A stretch of DNA of 20,734 bases from an uncultured Anaerolineaceae bacterium (GTDB lineage Bacteria > Chloroflexota > Anaerolineae > Promineifilales > Promineifilaceae). The stretch is from positions 1 to 20,734 of the forward strand of contig CALBTC010000477.1 of assembly GCA_937967805.1 (NCBI GenBank), in the 5' to 3' direction. Below, in pieces: positions 7,437 to 13,444 of this stretch (position 1 is its first letter; the number at the start of each line of letters is the position of its first letter). The position numbers and the translations under genes are program-made. The notes under the pieces were generated by a model that saw only the letters and a program-made list of their open reading frames with translations, did no database searches and was not told the origin of the DNA.

Positions 7437-8543
7437 ATGACGCAGTTAACAAAAGTTCGTCTCTTCAGCCTGTTTGTCTTATTTTGTATTTTAATCATAA
7501 CGGCAGCATGGTCAGCGCAGGCAGGCGGTTCATTTCCACCAAACCCTAGCAACTACTGGAACATGGGCCAAATGGCGCTGCCCAGTAACGGCAATGGCGA
7601 CATTGAACATTGCACGCTAGAAAGCAGCAATCTAAAAACACCAAACAACGTGGTGGGTTTTAACGTCTACACGCCCCCCAGCTACAACAGCAGCAGCCAA
7701 AGATATCCGGTGATTTACCTACTGCACGGCGTTAACGGCAATGAGTACAATTATTTCAACGGCTTCAACAACAATACCTTCTTCAACAGCAGCAGCGGCA
7801 GCCTGCCCGGCCTTATCGACAGCGGGCTGGCGGATGAGGCGATCATCGTTTTTGTTAACGGCGGCGCCGGCAGCTTTTATGACGATTGGGACGACAGCAC
7901 GGGTAACGGACCGAGCTCCAGCTTCCCCATCCTGGCTGAATCGGTCATTATGGAAGACGTGATTCCGTTTATCGACGCCAACTTCCGCACGATTGCCGGG
8001 CGAAACGGCCGTGCCATCGAAGGCTTCTCCATGGGCGCGCGTGGGGCCATCAAGCTCGCTTTCACCTATCCGGACCAATTCTGCTCCACCATCGCCTATG
8101 CCGGGGCCGCCTATGAATCCGTCCCGAACTCTGCTGGCCCCGACCACCCCCGGTCTGGCGAACTGCCTCTCGAATACAAAATTTCCACAATTGCCAATAA
8201 CAATGCAGCGGCTATCTTGTCTAACGGACTGCAAATTCGCATGGTGGACGGCGCTGGCGACCTAGCTGCAGGGCAGGGCATAGGCAACGATGATTTAAGC
8301 ATTTGGCTCGACAACCTGGGCATTGGTTATGAGTTTGTGCCCAACCAAAGTGGCGTCAGCTCACACAGTTGGGCGCAATACCATCAGGCTACCGGCGCTT
8401 ACGGGTTAAATTTCCACTTCCAATGTTTTGCCGCGGCCCAAGGCGCCATGTCTACCCCCATCATTTTGGGCACGGCCGATCAATTTACGTATTTGCCTTT
8501 GGTAATCAAACCAGCGCCCGTGAGTGCTGGGTCATGTAATTAA
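7437..8543 (+). CDS. secreted esterase, alpha/beta hydrolase (esterase D / feruloyl esterase-like)
   Basis: A 368-residue exported hydrolase. A signal peptide covers residues 1-29 (hydrophobic 9-24, A-Q-A cleavage region). The fold begins at P-V-I-Y-L-L-H-G (91-98, oxyanion side), the nucleophile elbow is G-F-S-M-G (Ser198), and the likely catalytic His is His310 in S-S-H-S-W; Asp275 is a candidate acid. This fits the esterase D/PHB-depolymerase-like family, which cleaves acyl or feruloyl esters on carbohydrates; the substrate is inferred from the family and from the neighbouring sugar dehydrogenases. A strong AAGGAG at 7424-7429 sets the ATG start. The C-terminus carries F-T-Y-L-P-L-V (350-356) and a late Cys367, like the tail of the next gene. 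It sits between the two propeller paralogues. Confidence 0.85.
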   Translation: MTQLTKVRLFSLFVLFCILIITAAWSAQAGGSFPPNPSNYWNMGQMALPSNGNGDIEHCTLESSNLKTPNNVVGFNVYTPPSYNSSSQRYPVIYLLHGVNGNEYNYFNGFNNNTFFNSSSGSLPGLIDSGLADEAIIVFVNGGAGSFYDDWDDSTGNGPSSSFPILAESVIMEDVIPFIDANFRTIAGRNGRAIEGFSMGARGAIKLAFTYPDQFCSTIAYAGAAYESVPNSAGPDHPRSGELPLEYKISTIANNNAAAILSNGLQIRMVDGAGDLAAGQGIGNDDLSIWLDNLGIGYEFVPNQSGVSSHSWAQYHQATGAYGLNFHFQCFAAAQGAMSTPIILGTADQFTYLPLVIKPAPVSAGSCN

Positions 8544-8551
8544 TGAGGGCC

Positions 8552-8607
8552 AACCTCCCGCAGGTTCTGTCTACAGACATCGCCGAAGTTCAAACCTGCG
8601 GGAGGTT
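8552..8607 (+). terminator. 15-bp inverted repeat after the esterase
   Basis: AACCTCCCGCAGGTT (8552-8566) and AACCTGCGGGAGGTT (8593-8607) are exact reverse complements separated by 26 nt; the loop contains a small TCTGT/ACAGA hairpin. It starts 8 nt after the esterase stop and ends 8 nt before the GAGGAG site of the next gene. No U-tract. It has the same geometry as the repeat at 20618-20674, although the sequence is unrelated. Confidence 0.55.
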
Positions 8608-8627
8608 TATCTTCGAGGAGTAGTGGC

Positions 8628-10013
8628 ATGAAGAAGCGTTGGATTTTGTTAGCAGGATTGTTTGTTTTGGTGACGGGGTTTTTGGGGCAAACGGCCGTTT
8701 CCGCCCAGCCAACCACCGCACCCGCCGCACCAGACGGCAGCGTCAGCCTGAGCGCCGCACTGGTAGAAAGCGGCTTCACCCAGCCGGTAGACATTGCCAA
8801 TGCCGGGGACGATCGCCTGTTCATCGTGGAGCAGCCGGGTGTTATTCGCATTATTGATGCCAACGGCAGCAAGCTGGATGAGCCATTTTTGGATATCAAC
8901 GGCATTGTCGACAGCGAAACTCATTCTGAGCGCGGTTTGTTGGGGCTGGCGTTTCATCCAGATTATCCCAACACGCCTTATTTTTACGTGAACTATACGG
9001 CCGTTTCCGGCAGCGGCGACACCATCATTGCCCGCTATACCGTCAGCAGCGATCCCAACGTAGCCGACCCGAACAGCGCCGTTGAAATTCTGCGCATCGA
9101 CCAGCCTAACGCCAACCACAACGCCGGCGACCTCAACTTTGGCCCGCAAGACGGCTACCTCTACATCGCCATGGGCGACGGCGGTGGTGCTAACGATGAG
9201 GGCACCGGGCACAATCCTGAAATCGGCAATGCCCAGGATATGGCCCAACTGCTGGGCAAAGTGCTGCGCATTAACGTCGATGGTGACAGCGGCCTGGCTC
9301 CTGACTGCGGCACCGTGAACAGCGGCACACCCCCCTACACTATCCCCACCGATAATCCATTCACCGCCGGCGGCGATGGCATCTGCAACGAAATTTGGGC
9401 TTCCGGATTGCGCAACCCGTGGCGCGTGAGCTTTGACCGGCAGACGTTTGATTACTACATTGCCGATGTGGGCCAAAGTGCCTGGGAAGAGGTCAACTTC
9501 CAGCCCGCCAGCAGCACCGGCGGCGAAAATTATGGCTGGCGCTGCTACGAAGGTAACAATCCTGCCAAAAACTTTGATGCTGGATTGTGTACCGACACCT
9601 ACGTTTTCCCTTTTGACGAATATCCACGTAACAATCAAGACGATGATTACGATGAGGGTCAGGCAATTACTGGTGGTTACGTGTACCGGGGCAATGACTA
9701 TCCGTCATTGAACGGCATCTATATTTACGCCGATTTTATTAGCAACAACTTTTGGCTGGCGCAAAACAACGGCGGCTGGAACATTACGCCGCTGGGCAAC
9801 ATTACCATCAATGGTAGCAGCAGCACTGTCAGCAACCCCAGCACGTTTGGCGAGGGCTGCGATGGCGAACTGTACGTCGCCAGCCACAGCGGCACCATCT
9901 ACCAGATTCAATCCGGCAGCGGTGCCAAGGTTGAAGGGGCTGCGCTGGACCAGTTTGTCTATTTACCGTTGGTGTTTGGTGGCAACGGTACTGGGTTAAT
10001 CTGCTCAGGCTAA
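8628..10013 (+). CDS. secreted PQQ-dependent sugar dehydrogenase-like beta-propeller
   Basis: A 461-residue paralogue of the 5993 gene. A cleavable signal peptide (residues 1-26, ending A-V-S-A before Gln27) replaces the lipobox, and there is almost no tether. The PQQ-type propeller blocks recur in order: R-G-L-L-G-L-A-F-H-P, N-H-N-A-G-D-L-N-F-G-P, M-G-D-G-G-G, G-L-R-N-P-W-R-V-S-F-D, G-E-N-Y-G-W-R-C-Y-E-G-N and a final S-H-S-G-T-I-Y-Q-I. It is expected to oxidise sugars extracellularly. The C-terminus is an added tail, D-Q-F-V-Y-L-P-L-V (441-449), then a Gly-rich stretch and Cys459. A strong GAGGAG (8615-8620) precedes ATG 8628. It runs tail to tail with the HNH module, 11 bp from its end. 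Confidence 0.88.
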   Translation: MKKRWILLAGLFVLVTGFLGQTAVSAQPTTAPAAPDGSVSLSAALVESGFTQPVDIANAGDDRLFIVEQPGVIRIIDANGSKLDEPFLDINGIVDSETHSERGLLGLAFHPDYPNTPYFYVNYTAVSGSGDTIIARYTVSSDPNVADPNSAVEILRIDQPNANHNAGDLNFGPQDGYLYIAMGDGGGANDEGTGHNPEIGNAQDMAQLLGKVLRINVDGDSGLAPDCGTVNSGTPPYTIPTDNPFTAGGDGICNEIWASGLRNPWRVSFDRQTFDYYIADVGQSAWEEVNFQPASSTGGENYGWRCYEGNNPAKNFDAGLCTDTYVFPFDEYPRNNQDDDYDEGQAITGGYVYRGNDYPSLNGIYIYADFISNNFWLAQNNGGWNITPLGNITINGSSSTVSNPSTFGEGCDGELYVASHSGTIYQIQSGSGAKVEGAALDQFVYLPLVFGGNGTGLICSG

Positions 10014-10024
10014 ATCTCTAGCTT

Positions 10025-10430
10025 TTATGGATAATATCCAGACTCAATTAGCTTGGCACGAACGGCAACTCGCCCCGGTCGATTTAGCTGCAATACAAAA
10101 ATTGTAACTCTGCCAATTCGGCTTTTTGGCACAATCATGCCAGCATCAATGAAGAAATGTTCCGTCCATTGGTGTCGGCGTGGGTTAAAAAGCGGGGCGA
10201 GTTCGCCAGTATCGGAATCAAAAGCTGCTACCTCACTGCCTTTGAAACGATTACATTGAAAGCAAGACCAGGCCAAATTCTCAAGGGAATCTACACCACC
10301 ATGTTTTTTGGGAATAATGTGGTCAGGTTCGTGCCGCTTGATGCTGTGATCTTTCATGCAGCAAACAATATTCGCACCGTTGGCTAGCACGTTCAGAAAG
10401 TTGTTGTTTTACAGAAGGAGAAACTGTCAC
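10025..10430 (-). pseudogene. HNH endonuclease, frameshifted by one extra A
   Basis: Two frames together make one HNH nuclease. The first starts at GTG 10430-10428 and reads M-T-V-S-P-S-V-K-Q-Q-L-S-E-R, then R-C-E-Y-C-L-L-H-E, and soon stops. The second carries D-H-S-I-K-R-H-E-P-D-H-I-I-P-K-K-H-G-G, C-F-Q-C-N-R-F-K-G and the rest to TAA at 10025. Removing one A from the three-base run at 10352-10354 (GAAAGAT to GAAGAT) joins them into a 134-residue protein with the full HNH set: C-E-Y-C, D-H-I-I, the His/Asn pair and C-x-x-C. The GTG overlaps the stop of the upstream small gene as GTGA, indicating translational coupling. It could be a true inactivating mutation, a sequencing error or slippage. 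The downstream half still looks conserved. Confidence 0.75.
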
Positions 10431-10783
10431 GAATTATTAGACTGGTCGAGTTTGGCTAGCGCCGTTGCTTTTACTAATTGAAGCTGCTCCTCAAGCAAAC
10501 TTAAGCGTTCTAATTCAACTTCTTCCGCTTTGCTCAAGGTGTCGTTACGATTCTTTTCCAGTAGCTCACTAATACGCTTTTCTACGTCGTCAGAAAAGCG
10601 AAAGGTAGCTAATTCGGCAGGCTGCGGGTCTCCCGTTAGAAAAGTGATGGCTTCAACATAGGCTTTGGTAGAGAGCGGTGCAAAGCGACTAATGCCCATT
10701 TCCAATACTAGTGGCAGCTGATCACCTATCTCACTTAGGGTGTGGGCAAGATGTTCGGGGACTTCCAGAGTAATAGTTGTCAT
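10427..10783 (-). CDS. small antitoxin-like protein coupled to the HNH gene
   Basis: A 118-residue cytosolic protein that opens M-T-T-I-T-L-E-V-P-E-H-L-A-H, the usual start of a small family I recall beside HNH nucleases in Cyanobacteria and Chloroflexota. The middle (F-R-F-S-D-D-V-E-K-R-I-S-E-L-L-E-K-N) and the long acidic C-terminal helix (E-E-V-E-L-E-R-L-S-L-L-E-E-Q) suggest an all-helical partner protein. Met at 10783 was chosen over Met at 10798 because GGAGA sits 8 nt before it and it matches the family start. Its stop overlaps the GTG of the HNH gene by four bases. An antitoxin or adaptor role is inferred from gene pairing; no DNA-binding motif is certain. Confidence 0.7.
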   Translation of the reverse strand: MTTITLEVPEHLAHTLSEIGDQLPLVLEMGISRFAPLSTKAYVEAITFLTGDPQPAELATFRFSDDVEKRISELLEKNRNDTLSKAEEVELERLSLLEEQLQLVKATALAKLDQSNNS

Positions 10784-10842
10784 AGGCAATGTCTCCATAA
10801 CTCCAACGTAGGAAAATTAGAGCATAGGCACAGACGTTTCAG

Positions 10843-12027
10843 CTACGGCCGTTCCACCAAAGGCAGATAAAATTTCTCGGTCAATTCAAAAGGGGTAAAC
10901 AGAGGGCCGGTGAAGCAGGGATATGTTTCCGGGTCCGGTTCGCCGCTGACCGTCCAGCAGAAACGGCCGTCGCCATCCTCTGCTTCCGGTAACCGGTCCG
11001 TAACGGACTGGGCCACATACCACAACACCAGGTTGGCGCTGCCGATTGGCTCGCCATCGACAAAATTTTCTGGCCCCTGCCTGTGATCATCATAGCAGCA
11101 GTAATCGATGCTCCAACTGGGTAAATCGGTATCCCCTTCCGTCGGTTTATGCAGCGTGACGTAAATGAAGGGATCGTCTGCCTTGCCATCGTCGTTGAAC
11201 TGGCCTAGCCCTGGCTCAACCGTATAGCCCTGGCCGCTTCCGTCTAGCACGAGCCAGCCCTGGTTGGCGCTGTTAAGCTGGTGCGGGCCAAAATTTGAGG
11301 CGTAAGGCGTGCGATACAGTTCTGACTGCTGGAACGCCCACTGCTGGCCATCCCAAAAAGCGAAGCTGTCGTTATTGTCGCCATTAACAGCAATATCTAT
11401 GCGCACAACAGGGCGGTAAACCGGCTGCTGCATGGCGGGGTCTGTGCCGCAGCCTTTGCCATAGGCGCCGGCCACAATGCGAAAACGGCCGTCCACAAAA
11501 AACTGGTAATGCTGCTCATACCGGTAATTACACTCATTGCCCCACTGCGACATGCGAAAATCCTGCACTACCTCAAAACCAACCACCGTGCTGCCGTCCT
11601 GCAAATCACGCACCTGGGTTTCTTCGTAAGGCAAAATGAGAAAACCGCCACCACTACCGCCACAGCCGATTACATCTCTAAATCCGGGAGAGATAGCATA
11701 CTCGCCATTGTAATCCACATGCCATTCGGGCAGCGAAGCGCTGGTGAGAACGGCGCGCCCCTGGTAAGTAACGTTAAAAATGCGCAGGCCATCGTTGCCG
11801 CTGGTTTCATAGTTGAACGCCCAGCCATCCCGGTTCACGCTACCCGGCGCAGGACAGCCACCCTCCGGCTCATTGGGAATTAAACTGGCAATGCCAATTT
11901 CTGCACTTGCCCCGATCACTTCTTTCCCCACCAACAACGCAAGCAACGCTATCCCCAGAACAATTCCCAGCCCCACAAAACCTCTCTCCAATCTCTTTTT
12001 CCTCTGTGTCCTCTGTGGCTCACCCAA
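10843..12027 (-). CDS. exported copper-amine-oxidase-like protein without copper ligands
   Basis: A 394-residue exported protein. The basic n-region (K-K-R-L-E-R) and hydrophobic 17-33 form a signal peptide or anchor. The body aligns by eye with the catalytic domain of copper amine oxidases: G-L-R-I-F-N-V-T-Y-Q-G-R then S-L-P-E-W-H-V-D-Y (80-106), N-Y-R-Y (167-170, at the TPQ tyrosine N-Y-D/E-Y), D-G-R-F-R, then V-R-I-D-I-A-V-N-G-D-N-N, and near the end L-V-L-W-Y-V. The H-x-H copper pair is Tyr204-Arg-Pro206, and the third His position appears to be Asp344, so redox activity is unlikely. The tail is K-F-Y-L-P-L-V-E-R-P. The TTG start at 12027 overlaps the Rieske stop; GTG at 11976 after GAGAGG is an alternative that would leave the repeat-derived residues outside the protein. 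Confidence 0.65.
   Translation of the reverse strand: MGEPQRTQRKKRLERGFVGLGIVLGIALLALLVGKEVIGASAEIGIASLIPNEPEGGCPAPGSVNRDGWAFNYETSGNDGLRIFNVTYQGRAVLTSASLPEWHVDYNGEYAISPGFRDVIGCGGSGGGFLILPYEETQVRDLQDGSTVVGFEVVQDFRMSQWGNECNYRYEQHYQFFVDGRFRIVAGAYGKGCGTDPAMQQPVYRPVVRIDIAVNGDNNDSFAFWDGQQWAFQQSELYRTPYASNFGPHQLNSANQGWLVLDGSGQGYTVEPGLGQFNDDGKADDPFIYVTLHKPTEGDTDLPSWSIDYCCYDDHRQGPENFVDGEPIGSANLVLWYVAQSVTDRLPEAEDGDGRFCWTVSGEPDPETYPCFTGPLFTPFELTEKFYLPLVERP
12000..12017. repeat. tandem 9-mer at the start of the amine-oxidase-like gene
   Basis: TCCTCTGTG is repeated exactly twice (12000-12008 and 12009-12017). In the coding direction it reads CACAGAGGA twice and supplies P-Q-R-T-Q-R. This word (CACAGAGGACACAGAGG) is familiar to me as an intergenic repeat in many bacterial genomes, so the first residues of the gene are probably repeat-derived. 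Confidence 0.6.
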
Positions 12028-12367
12028 TTTTCACCTTCACAATGCCCGCTTCCACCTTGACAGGATATTTTTTGAGGCGATAGTTTTCATCTTCAGGCCA
12101 GAGAATACGGCCGTTGCGAATGTCCCAGCAATATTCATGATCGGCGCAGGTTACTTTGTAACGGCTCAGCCACCCTTTGGCAAAATCGGTTGAGGCATGG
12201 GGACACTCAGCCGAGAAAGCATACAGCTCGCCTTCCCAGCTGGTGAGGATAATTTTGTGGCCGTTGATGGTAACGGCCGTCATCTGCCCCGCCTGCACCG
12301 CATCAGCAGGTACGGTCGTGAAGTAACCTTCGGCGTCTGGCGTAGCTTTGGAGCGGAATAAATGCAT
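12020..12367 (-). CDS. Rieske-type [2Fe-2S] ferredoxin
   Basis: A 115-residue single-domain Rieske protein that carries electrons through a His/Cys-ligated [2Fe-2S] cluster. Cluster ligands are C-P-H (Cys55, His57) and C-A-D-H (Cys74, His77), with the surrounding H-A-S-T-D-F-A-K-G-W and C-W-D-I-R-N-G patterns typical of oxygenase-type or NirD-like ferredoxins. No signal peptide or membrane helix, so it acts in the cytosol. No reductase or oxygenase partner is in the window. It ends with TGA overlapping the possible TTG start of the next gene by 8 nt and follows the selenoprotein gene by 73 bp, so the three may be co-transcribed. Three ACGGCCGT words lie in or near the gene. Confidence 0.9.
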   Translation of the reverse strand: MHLFRSKATPDAEGYFTTVPADAVQAGQMTAVTINGHKIILTSWEGELYAFSAECPHASTDFAKGWLSRYKVTCADHEYCWDIRNGRILWPEDENYRLKKYPVKVEAGIVKVKIG

Positions 12368-12390
12368 GGGGTTTTATACAACAAGGGGGC

Positions 12391-12436
12391 GTAATTGGGT
12401 AATTAAGTATTGTCAGACAGCGAGTTACCCAATTAC
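12391..12436. repeat. 12-bp inverted repeat between redoxin and Rieske genes
   Basis: GTAATTGGGTAA (12391-12402) and TTACCCAATTAC (12425-12436) are exact reverse complements separated by 22 nt, followed by further copies of the same word (CAATTACTCGATTAC). It lies in the 73-bp gap. It may act as a processing or termination hairpin between the two genes. Confidence 0.6.
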
Positions 12437-12440
12437 ACAA

Positions 12441-13070
12441 TTACTCGATTACATCGGGCTCGGGTTCGGCCATAAGCGTTTCAATGGCGGCCACGGCCTC
12501 CAAATCGGAGCCACGGCTGAATTCGCCGATGTGCTGGTAGCGGATACGGCCGTTCTTGTCAATCAAATAAGTGGTCGGCCAAAAGCGCTGGTTGTAAGCT
12601 CGCCAGGTCAGCCGGTCGTTGTCGATGGCTACCGGATAGGTTATCCCGAAGCGCTCGATGGCATTCTTCACGTTGTCAACCTCGCGCTCGTAAGCAAATT
12701 CTGGATAATGGATACTGATGACGGTAAAGTCGTCACCTTCGTACTGTGCTTGCCATTCCTTGACCCAAGGAATCGTCCGTTGACAATTAATTCAGCCAAA
12801 GGTCCAGAACTCCAGCAGCACCACTTTGCCCCGCTGGTCGGCCAGCGTTACTGGACCGTCGCTGTTGAGCCAGACATCGTTCTGAAATTCGGGCGCTTCG
12901 CCCATGTCAGGTAAATCCACTACGACCTCCGCTAAAGTTGGCGGCGCTTCTGTACTGCTGCTGACAACAACCTCAGCCACGCCGCTGCTGGTTTCTTCGG
13001 CAGCAGGCGTTGTACAGGCGGCTGCTGCAAGAATGAGTATGAGGGATACGGCCGTCTGTTTTCGTATCAT
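12441..13070 (-). CDS. predicted selenoprotein: thioredoxin/redoxin-fold lipoprotein with UxxC active site
   Basis: One frame of 209 codons, interrupted only by TGA at 12794-12792. Read as selenocysteine, the protein has an export signal (hydrophobic 7-18, A-A-A-C with Cys19 as possible lipid site), a low-complexity linker (20-55) and a thioredoxin-like domain (about 58-205). The active site is L-E-F-W-T-F-G-U93-I-N-C96-Q-R-T-I-P-W-V, where homologues have C-I-N-C, and the cis-Pro strand is F-W-P-T-T-Y-L-I-D. The residues after the TGA (V-K-E-W, F-T-V-I-S-I-H-Y-P-E-F) are the normal continuation of TlpA/redoxin proteins. A SECIS-like hairpin follows the TGA. ATG 13070 has a strong GGAGGT 6 nt upstream. 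It should reduce or isomerise disulfides, or reduce peroxides, outside the membrane. Alternatives: nonsense mutation or TGY-to-TGA sequencing error. Standard gene callers split it in two. Confidence 0.75.
12750..12794 (-). promoter_or_regulatory. bacterial SECIS-like element with the recoded UGA
   Basis: UGA at 12794-12792. Eighteen nt later ATTCCTTG (12773-12766) pairs perfectly with CAAGGAAT (12762-12755), closing a GGU loop (12765-12763); the loop begins 26 nt after the UGA. A lower stem can form between UUGUC (12786-12782) and GGCAA (12754-12750), with an 8-nt bulge on the 5' side. Known bacterial SECIS elements lie directly behind the UGA, with a small apical loop containing G/GU about 16-37 nt away, so this fits well. 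SelB would bind the loop. Its own sel genes are not in the window. Confidence 0.65.
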
Positions 13071-13100
13071 CTGGTTACCTCCAAGTCGTATTCGGTGATC

Positions 13101-13144
13101 CGTAAACCGTCATCGGCATACGCTTACCGTTTACCGTTTACCGT
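13101..13144. repeat. TTACCGT triple repeat with inverted words
   Basis: TTACCGT occurs three times in exact tandem (13124-13130, 13131-13137, 13138-13144), preceded by the inverted word GTAAACCG (13102-13109). It lies in the leader or promoter zone of the selenoprotein gene. The same word family is read in frame inside the large regulator gene at about 18484-18543. Confidence 0.65.
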
Positions 13145-13277
13145 CCCAGTCTACGCCACATAGCTTAAAAGAGGCTTACAGAATGCTTACCAGATGTGCC
13201 TTCACCTATCATTTACGGAAAATTTGCGGCCTGCCTACACAATAAGGGAAGATAGTCAGCTAGATTGTAATAAAACC

Positions 13278-13296
13278 TGCTATACTGTTACGTAAC
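13278..13296 (+). promoter_or_regulatory. extended -10 promoter with palindrome at the start site
   Basis: TGCTATACT (13278-13286) is an extended -10 identical to those at 4662-4670 (-) and 5903-5911 (+). Immediately downstream GTTACGTAAC (13287-13296) is a perfect 10-bp palindrome covering the expected transcription start, a classical operator position. It lies about 150 nt upstream of the adenylate cyclase start. Confidence 0.5.
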
Positions 13297-13444
13297 AACA
13301 CCACCTGTCCTTGCAATTTAAGGGGTTGCAGTTTGTCATAGCCTCTTGTTGTTTTGTAGTGAATAAACGCAGACCGCGAACACGCTTTGTGTTTTCTAAA
13401 ACCACTTTGCGGTTTACGTAAATGACCAGCCAGAGGATGTAGCT

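Larger units (their letters stand above)
13071..13444. other. 374-bp divergent intergenic region
   Basis: This region separates the selenoprotein gene (-) from the adenylate cyclase (+). It holds the redoxin's Shine-Dalgarno site (GGAGGT on the minus strand, about 13077-13082), a triple TTACCGT repeat, an extended -10 promoter with an adjacent palindrome, and about 150 bp of cyclase leader. No small gene was recognised. Confidence 0.7.

Noticed and set aside
6512..7552. 346-codon open frame opposite the lipoprotein dehydrogenase
   Set aside because: Antisense shadow of a GC-rich gene; Ala/Val/His-rich with no signal peptide or motif.
8649..9638. 329-codon open frame opposite the secreted dehydrogenase
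   Set aside because: Same pattern of antisense shadow as at the paralogue.
12792..12794. Two separate genes split at this TGA
   Set aside because: The frame is unchanged, the second part lacks a ribosome site and the missing active-site Cys falls exactly at the TGA; recoding or a point mutation is far more likely.
13265..13286. TTGTAA as -35 for the cyclase promoter
   Set aside because: Spacer to TATACT is only 10 nt; the extended -10 explains the site better.
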